The notes below the pieces were generated by a model. The model had not been told where the DNA came from. It did no database searches and saw only the letters and a program-made list of their open reading frames with translations. A program made the position numbers and the translations under genes. This document shows positions 9,198 to 17,942 of a DNA stretch of 64,000 nt, piece by piece (the stretch's first letter is position 1; each line of letters opens with the position of its first letter). The DNA is taken from positions 22,009-86,008 of the forward strand of contig RGCL01000004.1 of NCBI GenBank assembly GCA_009919175.1. The letters run 5' to 3'. The DNA is from Betaproteobacteria bacterium (lineage in GTDB: Bacteria; Pseudomonadota; Gammaproteobacteria; Burkholderiales; Burkholderiaceae_C).

Positions 9198-10302
9198 ATG
9201 GACGCTGAAGCCATCAATCAGATCGGTTCCACCTTGCAGGACTTGCATGCGCGCGTGCAAGACCTTCGGAGGTATCTTTGACTACGATGCAAAAGCAGAT
9301 CGCTTGCGCACGGTGAATGCGGCGCTGGAAGACCCCGCCGTTTGGAACGACCCCAAAAAAGCCCAGGAACTGGGCAAGGAAAAACGAACACTGGATGACA
9401 TCGTGGGCGTCATCGAGCGCCTCGAGTCCGACATTGGCGACAACCTTGAGCTCTATGACATGAGCAAGGAAGACGCTGACGAAGCGGGCCTGGGCACGAT
9501 TGCCGAGGATGCAACGCGCCTCACCGGCCTGGTCGAGCGGCTCGAATTTCGCCGCATGTTCAACCAGCCGGCCGACCCCAGCAATGCCTTCTTGGACATC
9601 CAGGCGGGCGCAGGTGGCACCGAGGCCTGCGACTGGGCGTCGATGTTGCTGCGCCAGTACCTCAAGTACGCCGAACGCAAAGGCTTCAAGGCCACGCTGG
9701 AAGACGAGTCCCCCGGCGATGTGGCGGGCATCAAGGGCGCCACCATCAAGATCGAGGGTGAATACGCCTACGGCCTGTTGCGCACCGAGACGGGGGTGCA
9801 TCGCCTGGTACGCAAATCCCCCTTTGATTCATCGGGCGGTCGGCACACCAGTTTTGCCAGCATCTTTGTCTATCCCGAGATCGACGACTCCATCGAGATC
9901 GACATCAACCCGGCCGATGTGCGTGTGGACACCTACCGCGCAAGCGGCGCTGGCGGACAGCACATCAACAAGACCGACTCTGCCGTTCGCCTCACCCACG
10001 TGCCAACGGGCATCGTGGTGCAGTGCCAGGACAGCCGCAGCCAGCACAGCAACCGCGATGTGGCTTGGCGGCGTTTGCGCTCTCGCTTATATGACCATGA
10101 GATGAAAAAGCGCATGGCCGAACAGCAAAAACTCGAAGACACCAAAACCGATGTGGGCTGGGGACACCAGATCCGCAGCTATGTTCTGGACCAAAGCCGC
10201 ATCAAGGATTTGCGAACCAGCGTCGAAATCTCCAACACGCAAAAAGTGCTGGATGGCGATCTGGATGCATTCATTGAGGCCTCGCTCAAGCAAGGGGTTT
10301 AA
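9198..10302 (+). CDS. prfB: Peptide chain release factor 2, with programmed +1 frameshift
   Basis: RF2 ends translation at UGA and UAA. The gene is in two frames. An ATG at 9198 opens 27 codons ([14 protein letters not shown]...) ending at an in-frame TGA at 9279-9281, and reading continues in the +1 frame from GAC at 9280 to 10302, giving about 367 residues, the usual RF2 length. The stop-recognition SPF tripeptide ([11 protein letters not shown]) and the catalytic GGQ ([15 protein letters not shown]) are both present. The residue just before SGAGGQ is Ala, the form found in most RF2 proteins, not the Thr of E. coli K-12. It is divergent from tsaD. Confidence 0.97.
9267..9282 (+). promoter_or_regulatory. 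RF2 autoregulatory frameshift site
   Basis: The slippery CTT codon (9276-9278) is followed directly by TGA and C. A Shine-Dalgarno-like CGGAGG (9267-9272) sits three bases upstream of CTT, the spacing known to push the ribosome +1 in prfB. When RF2 is scarce, the slow UGA decoding lets the ribosome shift and make full-length RF2. Confidence 0.95.
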
Positions 10303-10331
10303 GCCCCGCTTCTCACTCTGGGAGATACATC

Positions 10332-12992
10332 ATGGCTCGTGAAGGGAATGCAACGGTGGTTCACCGAAGCGATTACAGCCCCGTGCCTTTTTTCATCGAC
10401 GACGTTCGACTGACATTTGATCTGGATGAGCAAAAGACCCGCGTCCTCAATGTGATGCGGGTTCGTCGCAACCCCGAGGTCAGCGCCCAGGCCTTACGGC
10501 TCGACGGCGAGGAGCTCAACCTAGCGCGCGTCATGGTCAATGGTCAAGGCACCAGCTTTCGCATGGACAACAACCAGTTGGTGCTGGAAAACCTGCCCGA
10601 AGGCAGCGAGCCCTTTGAGCTGGAAATCTTCACCACCTGCAACCCCAGCAAGAACACCCAGCTCAGCGGCCTCTATGTGAGCCAGAACTCATTTTTCACC
10701 CAGTGTGAAGCCCAGGGCTTTCGTCGCATCACCTACTTTCTGGATCGCCCCGATGTGATGTCCACCTACACGGTGACCCTGCGCGCAGATCAGCAACGCT
10801 TCCCGGTGTTGCTCAGCAATGGCAATTTGCGCGAGCAATCCGTTTTGCCCGATGGCCGCCATCAAGCCGTTTGGCATGACCCCTTCAAAAAGCCCAGTTA
10901 CCTGTTTGCGCTGGTGGCAGGCCACCTGGTGTGCCGCGAACAGCGCATCCTCGACGGCAGCGGTCAATCCCGCCTCTTGCAGGTGTTTGTTCGCCCAGGC
11001 GACCTCGACAAGACCGAACACGCCATGAAGTCGCTCATGGCCAGCATCGCCTGGGATGAATCCCGTTTTGGCCTGCCGCTGGATCTGGATCGATTCATGA
11101 TCGTGGCCACCTCGGACTTCAACATGGGGGCCATGGAAAACAAGGGCCTCAACATCTTCAACACCAAATATGTGTTGGCCAGCCCCGCCACCGCCACCGA
11201 TGCCGACTACGCCAACATCGAAAGCGTGGTGGCACACGAGTACTTCCACAACTGGACCGGCAACCGCGTGACCTGCCGCGACTGGTTCCAGCTCTCGCTC
11301 AAGGAAGGCCTCACGGTGTTTCGTGATCAGGAGTTCAGCCAGGACATGTCGGGCTCGGCCTCCGCCCGTGCGGTCAAGCGCATCGAGGATGTGCGCTTAC
11401 TCAGGTCGGTGCAATTCCCCGAGGATGCCGGCCCCATGGCGCATGCGGTACGCCCCGACAGCTATCTGGAAATCAACAACTTCTACACGGTCACCATTTA
11501 CGAAAAAGGCGCCGAAGTGGTTCGCATGATGCAAACCCTGGTGGGGCGCGCAGGCTTTGCCAAAGGCATGAGTCTGTACTTCCAGCGCCACGATGGTCAG
11601 GCCGTGACCTGCGACGATTTCGTGCAAGCCATTGCCGATGCCAACCCAGGCTCCGCCCTGGACACCCATCGCCAGGCCTTCATGAACTGGTATTCGCAGG
11701 CCGGCACACCCTTGTTGCGCCTGCAAGGCCATTACCACCCCGAATCCCAGCGCTTTGAAGTCAAGGCCTCGCAGTCCCTGGGCAGCGCCAACCGGTCTGC
11801 CGCGCACGAAACGCCCAGCACGCACGTCATCCCGGTGATGCTGGGCTTGCTCGATGCCCAAGGGCACGAACTCATGCCCACGCAACTCAAGGTGCTCACC
11901 CAAAGCGAAGACACCTGGGTGTTCGAGGGCATTGCTCAGCCACCCATCCTGTCGGCACTCAGGGGCTTTAGCGCGCCAGTGCTGCTCGAACTGGAACAAA
12001 CCGATGCGCAATGGCAAGTCCTCATGGCGCACGACAGCGACCCCTTCAACCGTTGGGAAGCTGCCCAGCGCTTGCTGGGTGTGGCCGCGCGCGACGCCAT
12101 TGCACAGGGTCAAACGCAGCAGGTGTTGGCCGCTGACCTGGTCGAGGGTTTGCGGTCGGTGTTGCGCGACCCCGAACTCGACGCCGCCTTCAAGGACCTG
12201 ATGCTCACCCTGCCCTCTGAATCCCTGCTGGCTGAACAACTCGACGAAGTCGATCCCCAACAGGTGCATGCGGTTCGTGAATCCATGCGCCTGCAACTGG
12301 CGCTGGCTTTGGAGTCAGATTGGGAATGGGCCTTGACGCACCATGTGGTCCAGGGTCCCTACACCCCCGATGCCAAAGGCAGCGGCTGCCGGGCACTGCA
12401 AGCCCTGGCTTTACTCAACCTGTGTCTGGCAGAAGCCACACGCGGCCAGCATCGCTGGGCTGAATTGGCCAAGCAACGCTTTGATCAGGCCAGCAACATG
12501 ACCGATCGCCTGGGCGCTTTGCAAGCCCTGCTGGTGAGCGACCATGCCTTGGCCACCCCGGCTTTGCAGGCCTTTCACCAGCGCTTTGCCCATGAGGAGC
12601 TGGTGGTGGACAAATGGTTCTCGCTGCAAGCCACCACCTGCAGCAAGCCCGACGCAGTGCTCGATCGGGTGCGCCAACTCATGCGTCATCCCGATTTCAA
12701 TTTGCGCAATCCCAATCGCGCCCGCAGCCTGATCTTTGGCTATTGCCAGGGCAACCCCGCTGGCTTTCACCGCCGCGACGCCGCTGGTTATGTGTTTTGG
12801 AGTGAGCAGGTGCTGGCGCTCGACGCCATCAACCCCCAAGTGGCCGCTCGGCTGGCCAGGGCCTTGGACCGCTGGCGCAAGCTCAGCCCCGCTTATCGCC
12901 TGGCCGCACAAGAGGCCTTGCAACGCGTGGCGGCGCACCCATCCCTGAGCAACGATGTGCGGGAAATCATCTCCAACGCCCTCAAGTCCTGA
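10332..12992 (+). CDS. pepN: Aminopeptidase N (M1 family zinc metallopeptidase)
   Basis: PepN is a cytoplasmic aminopeptidase that finishes the breakdown of peptides released by ATP-dependent proteases. The 886-residue product has the exopeptidase GAMEN motif (MGAMENKGLNIFNTKYVLA) near residue 263. The zinc site is HEYFH at 302-306 with the third ligand Glu325 in SLKEGLTVFRDQEFS. The long alpha-helical C-terminal domain of the PepN subtype follows. The length is close to the roughly 870-900 residues usual for bacterial PepN. A GGGAG site precedes the ATG. It starts 29 bases after prfB and is followed closely by fbp. Confidence 0.97.
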   Translation: MAREGNATVVHRSDYSPVPFFIDDVRLTFDLDEQKTRVLNVMRVRRNPEVSAQALRLDGEELNLARVMVNGQGTSFRMDNNQLVLENLPEGSEPFELEIFTTCNPSKNTQLSGLYVSQNSFFTQCEAQGFRRITYFLDRPDVMSTYTVTLRADQQRFPVLLSNGNLREQSVLPDGRHQAVWHDPFKKPSYLFALVAGHLVCREQRILDGSGQSRLLQVFVRPGDLDKTEHAMKSLMASIAWDESRFGLPLDLDRFMIVATSDFNMGAMENKGLNIFNTKYVLASPATATDADYANIESVVAHEYFHNWTGNRVTCRDWFQLSLKEGLTVFRDQEFSQDMSGSASARAVKRIEDVRLLRSVQFPEDAGPMAHAVRPDSYLEINNFYTVTIYEKGAEVVRMMQTLVGRAGFAKGMSLYFQRHDGQAVTCDDFVQAIADANPGSALDTHRQAFMNWYSQAGTPLLRLQGHYHPESQRFEVKASQSLGSANRSAAHETPSTHVIPVMLGLLDAQGHELMPTQLKVLTQSEDTWVFEGIAQPPILSALRGFSAPVLLELEQTDAQWQVLMAHDSDPFNRWEAAQRLLGVAARDAIAQGQTQQVLAADLVEGLRSVLRDPELDAAFKDLMLTLPSESLLAEQLDEVDPQQVHAVRESMRLQLALALESDWEWALTHHVVQGPYTPDAKGSGCRALQALALLNLCLAEATRGQHRWAELAKQRFDQASNMTDRLGALQALLVSDHALATPALQAFHQRFAHEELVVDKWFSLQATTCSKPDAVLDRVRQLMRHPDFNLRNPNRARSLIFGYCQGNPAGFHRRDAAGYVFWSEQVLALDAINPQVAARLARALDRWRKLSPAYRLAAQEALQRVAAHPSLSNDVREIISNALKS

Positions 12993-13006
12993 TCCACAGG
13001 TGAAGC

Positions 13007-14011
13007 ATGAACATTTCTCTGTCCCGTTTTCTGGTTGAACAACAACGCGCCAAAGGGCACATCAGCGCAGAGTTGCGCCTCTTGCTCGAAGTGGTGGCCA
13101 GGGCTTGCAAGAGCATCAGCCACGCCGTAAATAAAGGGGCGCTGGGTGGTGTGCTGGGCAGCGCCGAAAGCGAAAACGTGCAGGGCGAGGTGCAAAAAAA
13201 GCTCGACATCATTGCCAACGAAGTGCTGATCGAGGCCAATGAATGGGGCGGCCACCTTGCGGCCATGGCCTCCGAAGAAATGGACAGCATCCACATCGTG
13301 CCCAACCGCTATCCCCAGGGCGAATACCTGCTGCTGTTCGATCCTTTGGACGGATCGAGCAACATCGATGTGAACGTGAGCATCGGCACCATCTTCAGTG
13401 TGCTCAAAAAGCAAGACAGCCAAGAGGGTGTGAGCGAGTCGAGCTTTTTGCAGCCCGGCCGCCAGCAAGTGGCGGCTGGCTACTGCGTCTATGGCCCCCA
13501 GACCACCCTGGTGCTGACCGTGGGCGATGGCGTGTTCATGTTCACCCTGGATCGCGAGCAAGGCAGTTTTGTGCTCACCCAGTCGGATGTGCAGATCCCC
13601 GAGGACACCAAGGAGTTCGCCATCAACATGTCCAACATGCGCCACTGGGACCAGCCGGTTCGCCGCTACATCGACGAATGCCTCCAAGGCAAGGAAGGTC
13701 CACGCGGCAAGGACTTCAACATGCGCTGGATCGCCTCCATGGTGGCCGATGTGCATCGCATCCTCACACGCGGCGGTGTGTTCATGTACCCCTGGGACAA
13801 GCGTGAGCCCCACAAGCCCGGCAAACTCAGGCTCATGTACGAGGCCAACCCCATGAGCTGGCTGATTGAACAAGCCGGTGGTGCCGCCATCAACGGCCAG
13901 CAACGCATCCTGGATCTTCAGCCGACGCAGTTGCATGAGCGGGTGAGCGTGATCCTGGGCTCCAAAAACGAAGTGGAACGCTTGCACAGCTATCACTTGC
14001 AACAGTCTTGA
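13007..14011 (+). CDS. fbp: Fructose-1,6-bisphosphatase class I
   Basis: This gluconeogenic enzyme hydrolyses fructose 1,6-bisphosphate to fructose 6-phosphate. The 334-residue product has the metal-binding motif [19 protein letters not shown] beginning near Asp112, the preceding acidic segment ASEEMDSI near residue 87, and the substrate-binding region with [20 protein letters not shown] near residue 281. It begins 14 bases after pepN, so read-through from pepN is possible. Its presence fits growth on organic acids, which the rest of the window suggests. Confidence 0.96.
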   Translation: MNISLSRFLVEQQRAKGHISAELRLLLEVVARACKSISHAVNKGALGGVLGSAESENVQGEVQKKLDIIANEVLIEANEWGGHLAAMASEEMDSIHIVPNRYPQGEYLLLFDPLDGSSNIDVNVSIGTIFSVLKKQDSQEGVSESSFLQPGRQQVAAGYCVYGPQTTLVLTVGDGVFMFTLDREQGSFVLTQSDVQIPEDTKEFAINMSNMRHWDQPVRRYIDECLQGKEGPRGKDFNMRWIASMVADVHRILTRGGVFMYPWDKREPHKPGKLRLMYEANPMSWLIEQAGGAAINGQQRILDLQPTQLHERVSVILGSKNEVERLHSYHLQQS

Positions 14012-14035
14012 AGCGGGCTGCGCAGATCGGCTGGC

Positions 14036-14041
14036 TATAAT
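14036..14041 (+). promoter_or_regulatory. -10 box of the tRNA-Thr gene
   Basis: An exact TATAAT ends ten bases before the mature tRNA 5' end. The preceding bases GGCTGGC are identical to those before the TATAAT of the tRNA-Ala operon at 39728-39733. No good -35 was seen. Confidence 0.55.
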
Positions 14042-14051
14042 TTTGACCAAC

Positions 14052-14127
14052 GCCGGAGTAGCTCAGTCGGTAGAGCAGCTCATTCGTAATGAGAAGGTCG
14101 GGGGTTCGATTCCTCTCTCCGGCACCA
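14052..14127 (+). tRNA. tRNA-Thr (anticodon CGT)
   Basis: The 76-base cloverleaf has acceptor GCCGGAG pairing with CTCCGGC, the D-arm TAGCTCAGTCGGTAGAGC, anticodon loop TTCGTAA (CGT, reading ACG), a GGTTCGATT T-loop, and an encoded CCA end. It is a stand-alone gene with its own -10 and terminator between fbp and the DUF167 gene. Confidence 0.97.
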
Positions 14128-14135
14128 ACTTGAGT

Positions 14136-14159
14136 CCGCCCCCTGGCGGGCTTTTTTTT
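14136..14159 (+). terminator. Rho-independent terminator after tRNA-Thr
   Basis: CCGCC-CCCT-GGCGG forms a five-pair GC stem with a four-base loop, followed by GC and eight T residues. It begins nine bases after the tRNA CCA end. Confidence 0.88.
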
Positions 14160-14173
14160 GCCCTTTCGCATCC

Positions 14174-14449
14174 ATGATTCAACTTGTCTTGCATTGCCAA
14201 CCCGGTGCCAAACAAACCCAAGTGGTGGGCTGGCATGGAGGCCGCATCAAGATTCAGCTCAAAGCACCGCCTGTGGATGGCAAGGCCAATGACATCTTGC
14301 TCGCGTTCTTGTCCGACGCCCTGGGTGTGCCGCGCAAGAACGTGGTGCTGGCATCGGGTCAGACTCAGCGCATCAAGCGCGTGAGCATCGATGGGCTGGC
14401 GCTGGATCAGGCCTTGGCCCGGTTGGGCTTAGGCCCGCCAGAAGCCTGA
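14174..14449 (+). CDS. DUF167 family protein (YggU-like)
   Basis: A 91-residue protein of the small DUF167/YggU family, whose biochemical role is unknown. The family pattern is seen in VQPGAK-like HCQPGAKQTQVVGW near residue 7, RIKIQLKAPPVDGKANDILL near residue 24, and the C-terminal VVLASGQTQRIKRVSIDG. Length fits the family. In other proteobacteria this gene often lies next to yggT or proC; here it stands alone after a tRNA terminator. It begins only 15 bases after the T-run, so its promoter is not obvious. Confidence 0.85.
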   Translation: MIQLVLHCQPGAKQTQVVGWHGGRIKIQLKAPPVDGKANDILLAFLSDALGVPRKNVVLASGQTQRIKRVSIDGLALDQALARLGLGPPEA

Positions 14450-14566
14450 GGCCTCTCGCTTGGCCGCCCCAGCCTGGATGAAAGGTGTGGGACACCCCGA
14501 ATGGCTGGGCCTTGTGTTTTGACGCACACTGTGTGCATCGCACTGCGCCAAGTTCAGCCACGCACC

Positions 14567-15715
14567 ATGCCCATTTCATTCCGACGTTCCTGGTCCAACC
14601 CCGAGATCGAACTCTTTCGCGACACCGTCTTGCGGTTCCTCAACGACCACATGATCCCCGATGACGAAGCCGCACGACAGCGCGGCCATGTGGGTCACGA
14701 ACTCTGGCGCAAGGCCGGTCAAGCCGGTTTGCTGTGCACCGACATCCCCACCGAATGGGGCGGCGCAGGGGGCGACTTCCGGCACGAGGCCGTCTTGCAC
14801 GAGGAAATGTCGCGCCTGTGCCTGAGCGGCATGAACGCCGCTGTGCACTCCATCGTGGCGCATTACTTTCTCAACCACGGCACACTCGAACAAAAGCAGC
14901 GCTACCTGCCCCGCATGGCGCGCGGTGAATGCGTGGGTGCGATTGCCATGACCGAGCCCGGCACAGGCTCGGATTTGCAAGCCATCCGCACCCGCGCCCA
15001 GAAGCAAGACAAGCACTATCTGATCAACGGCAGCAAGACCTTCATCTCCAACGGCATGTTGGCTGGTGTGATCCTGGTGGTGTGCAAGACCGACCCCAGC
15101 AAAGCTGCGGCGGGCACCTCCATCCTCATTGTGGACACCGAGGACTGCCCCGGCTTTCGCGTGGGCCGGGTACTCGACAAAATCGGACTCAAGGCACAAG
15201 ACACGTCCGAACTCTTTTTTGATGATGTGCGCGTGCCCGCCGATGCGGTGCTGGGCGGCGTGGAGGGTCAGGGCTTTTATCAGCTCATGGCCGATTTGCC
15301 CTACGAGCGCCTCATCATTGGCCTCACCGCAGTGGCAGCCATGGAAGGCGCGCTTGAACTCACCCTGGCGCATGTACGCGAACGCAAGGCCTTTGGCCAG
15401 GCGATTGCCGACTTCCAAAACACGCGCTTCAAGCTCGCCGAGATCGCCACAGACATCCAGGTGGGTCGCGCCTTCATCGACCGCTGCGTCGAGGACTTGC
15501 TCAAAGGCCAGCTCGACACCGCCACGGCATCCATGGCCAAGCTGTGGGGATCAGAAGCGCAGGGGCGGGTGATCGATGCCTGCGTGCAACTGTTTGGCGG
15601 CTATGGTTACATGAACGAATACCGCATTGCGCGCATGTACACTGACGCGCGCATCCAGCGCATCTATGGCGGCACCAGTGAAATCATGAAAGAAGTCATC
15701 GCCCGCGCACTTTGA
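14567..15715 (+). CDS. Acyl-CoA dehydrogenase
   Basis: A FAD-dependent dehydrogenase that introduces the alpha,beta double bond into an acyl-CoA and passes electrons to ETF. The 382-residue product has the family segments GAIAMTEPGTGSDLQAIRTR near residue 127, KTFISNGMLAGVILVV near residue 164, and the C-terminal QRIYGGTSEIMKEVIARAL, whose glutamate is in the catalytic-base position for the short/branched-chain group. I start at the ATG at 14567 (MPISFRRSW); the frame upstream to 14501 does not look like the family. It is the first of three tightly packed beta-oxidation genes. Substrate is unknown. Confidence 0.92.
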   Translation: MPISFRRSWSNPEIELFRDTVLRFLNDHMIPDDEAARQRGHVGHELWRKAGQAGLLCTDIPTEWGGAGGDFRHEAVLHEEMSRLCLSGMNAAVHSIVAHYFLNHGTLEQKQRYLPRMARGECVGAIAMTEPGTGSDLQAIRTRAQKQDKHYLINGSKTFISNGMLAGVILVVCKTDPSKAAAGTSILIVDTEDCPGFRVGRVLDKIGLKAQDTSELFFDDVRVPADAVLGGVEGQGFYQLMADLPYERLIIGLTAVAAMEGALELTLAHVRERKAFGQAIADFQNTRFKLAEIATDIQVGRAFIDRCVEDLLKGQLDTATASMAKLWGSEAQGRVIDACVQLFGGYGYMNEYRIARMYTDARIQRIYGGTSEIMKEVIARAL

Positions 15716-15725
15716 GGAGCAAGAC

Positions 15726-16904
15726 ATGTCTGAAGCATTCATCGTGGCCGCAGCCCGCACCGCGGGCGGTCGCCGGGGCGGTCGTTTGGCGGGTTGGCAT
15801 CCGGTGGACCTCGCCGCCCAGGTCCTCAACCACCTCGTCGACACCACCCAGATCGATCCAGCCCTGATCGAGGATGTGATCATGGGGTGCGTGAGTCAGG
15901 TGGGTGAGCAATCCACCAATGTGGCGCGCAATGCCGTGCTGGCCTCTCGCTTGCCCGAGTCTGTACCGGGCACCTCGCTCGATCGGCAATGTGGCTCCTC
16001 CCAACAGGCTTTGCACTTTGCTGCCCAAGCCGTGATGTCGGGCAGCATGGATGTGGTCATCGCCGCCGGTGTCGAATCCATGACGCGCGTGCCCATGTTC
16101 ACCTCCTCGGCCTTGCCCCAGAAGGCGGGCATGGGCTTTTATCAAAGCCCGCTGGTGAACCAGCGCTACAACGATGTGATCTTCAGCCAGTTCATGGGCG
16201 CCGAGATGATGGCGCGCAAATATGGCTTCACCCGCGAAGCCCTGGATGCCTATGCTTTGCAAAGCCACCAACGCGCCAAACGCGCCACCGAAGCGGGCGT
16301 GTTTGAGCGGGAGATCGTGCCCGTGGCCGTGCGCGATGAGCACGGTCACCCCACCGATGTGATGCACACCCAAGACGAGGGCATTCGCAGGGATGCCACC
16401 CTCGAGAGCATCGCCTCGGTCAAGCTGCTGCAAGAGGGCGGCCTGATCAGCGCCGCCAACGCCAGTCAGATCTGCGACGGCGCCAGCGGTGTGATGGTGG
16501 TCAATGAACGTGGCCTGCGGCAACTTGGCCTCAAGCCTTTGGCGCGCATTCATCACATGAGCGTCCTGGGTCATGACCCGGTCATCATGCTCGAAGCCCC
16601 CCTGCCCGCCACCGAGCGTGCGCTCAAGAAGTCGGGGCTTTCGATCCATGACATCGATTTGTACGAAGTCAACGAAGCCTTTGCCCCCGTGCCGCTGGCC
16701 TGGCTCAAAGCCCTGGATGCCGACCCGGATCGACTCAATGTGCACGGCGGTGCGATTGCCCTGGGCCACCCTCTGGGGGCATCGGGCACCAAACTCATGG
16801 CCACCCTGGTCCATGCCCTGCACCAGCAGGGCAAGCGCTATGGCCTGCAAACCATGTGTGAAGGCGGCGGCATGGCCAATGTCACCCTCATTGAGCGCCT
16901 ATGA
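15726..16904 (+). CDS. Acetyl-CoA C-acyltransferase (thiolase)
   Basis: This thiolase either cleaves 3-oxoacyl-CoA in beta-oxidation or runs as acetyl-CoA acetyltransferase. The 392-residue product has the acyl-accepting Cys89 in LDRQCGSSQQALHF, the catalytic histidine in HGGAIALGHPLGASG near residue 348, and the second catalytic cysteine, Cys378, in TMCEGGGMANVTL. The context between an acyl-CoA dehydrogenase and an enoyl-CoA hydratase argues for a degradative role. Its stop overlaps the start of the next gene (ATGA), so translation is probably coupled. Confidence 0.94.
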   Translation: MSEAFIVAAARTAGGRRGGRLAGWHPVDLAAQVLNHLVDTTQIDPALIEDVIMGCVSQVGEQSTNVARNAVLASRLPESVPGTSLDRQCGSSQQALHFAAQAVMSGSMDVVIAAGVESMTRVPMFTSSALPQKAGMGFYQSPLVNQRYNDVIFSQFMGAEMMARKYGFTREALDAYALQSHQRAKRATEAGVFEREIVPVAVRDEHGHPTDVMHTQDEGIRRDATLESIASVKLLQEGGLISAANASQICDGASGVMVVNERGLRQLGLKPLARIHHMSVLGHDPVIMLEAPLPATERALKKSGLSIHDIDLYEVNEAFAPVPLAWLKALDADPDRLNVHGGAIALGHPLGASGTKLMATLVHALHQQGKRYGLQTMCEGGGMANVTLIERL

Positions 16905-17716
16905 GTCAGCCCAACCCCCAGGCTGAACTGGTCACGGTGGAGCACACCGGTGCGGTGGCGGTGCTGCGCCTGAACCAGCCCGAACGACTCAATCCCTTGA
17001 GCCTGCCCTTGCAAGAGCGTTTGCGTGAGCGCTTGCAGGAACTCGCACGCAACACAAGCGTTCGTGCGCTGGTGATCACGGGTGCAGGCAAAGCCTTTTG
17101 CGTGGGGGCAGACCTCACCAGCATGCAGCCCCCAGTCCAAGGGCAAAGCCTGGGCGAGCAAACCTGCGAGATCATGCTCAAGCTGTCCAATCGGCTGGTT
17201 GAAGACCTTCGCGCCCTGCCCTTTCCTGTGGTGAGTGCCCTCAACGGCCCTTGTGCGGGCGCGGGCGTTGGCCTGGCCTTGGCCGCTGACCTGGTGGTGG
17301 CAGCCCAGTCGGCGTATTTCTTTTTGTCGTTCATGCCTCGCCTGGGCATCGTCCCGGATCTGGGCAGCACCTGGTTCCTGGAACGCTTTGTGGGTCGGCC
17401 ACGCGCTGTGGCCATGTCCTTGCTGGGCGATCGGATCAGCGCGCAGCAAGCCCACAGCTGGGGGCTGATCTGGTCGTGTGTGGACGATGCCGAACTCATG
17501 CCGCAGGCCATGGCGCTGGCGCAACGGTTGAGCCAATTGCCAGCGCACGCCGCACAGGAGATTCGCCAGGCCTTTGACTCCGCCGCCCAACAGGATCTGG
17601 GCACGCAGCTCCAGTACGAAGCCCGACGCCAGCGCGAGCTCATCGACAAGCCCGAGTTTCAAGAAGGGGTGAATGCGTTCCTGCAAAAACGCGAGCCCCG
17701 CTTCCCCAGCCGCTGA
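16901..17716 (+). CDS. Enoyl-CoA hydratase/isomerase family protein
   Basis: A crotonase-fold protein of 271 residues that probably hydrates an enoyl-CoA. The oxyanion-hole segments are visible as GAGKAFCVGADLTSM near residue 64 and ALNGPCAGAGVGLALAADLV near residue 112. The PaaG-like region SYFFLSFMPRLGIVPDLGST follows. Typical glutamates of the hydratase active site are not obvious, which may place it among isomerase or PaaG-type members. It completes a dehydrogenase-thiolase-hydratase trio directly upstream of the liv transporter genes. Confidence 0.88.
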   Translation: MSQPNPQAELVTVEHTGAVAVLRLNQPERLNPLSLPLQERLRERLQELARNTSVRALVITGAGKAFCVGADLTSMQPPVQGQSLGEQTCEIMLKLSNRLVEDLRALPFPVVSALNGPCAGAGVGLALAADLVVAAQSAYFFLSFMPRLGIVPDLGSTWFLERFVGRPRAVAMSLLGDRISAQQAHSWGLIWSCVDDAELMPQAMALAQRLSQLPAHAAQEIRQAFDSAAQQDLGTQLQYEARRQRELIDKPEFQEGVNAFLQKREPRFPSR

Positions 17717-17868
17717 GCGGCGCATAAGCCACAGCCCTTGCGCTGGCCTTCGTGATGGCCGCGTGGATACCCTTTCATTGAGTGTGTGATTGAGAGCGCA
17801 CGGCTTCAGGGTTAACACAGATACCCGTGACCACACTTTGACTCAACAATCCCGGCGCAAGCGCTGGT

Positions 17869-17886
17869 TTTCAATCGTCATTGAAA
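17869..17886. promoter_or_regulatory. Palindrome upstream of livH, candidate operator
   Basis: TTTCAAT-CGTC-ATTGAAA is a perfect inverted repeat with seven-base arms and a four-base spacer. It lies 57 bases before the livH start in the 226-base gap that separates it from the enoyl-CoA hydratase gene. Size and symmetry fit a dimeric repressor site. No clear sigma-70 pair was found next to it, and the rest of the gap holds no recognisable gene. Confidence 0.45.
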
Positions 17887-17942
17887 CCAACTCTCGCGCT
17901 CACAGATCGAACGCAGGATACGGACACAGGAATCACCACAGG

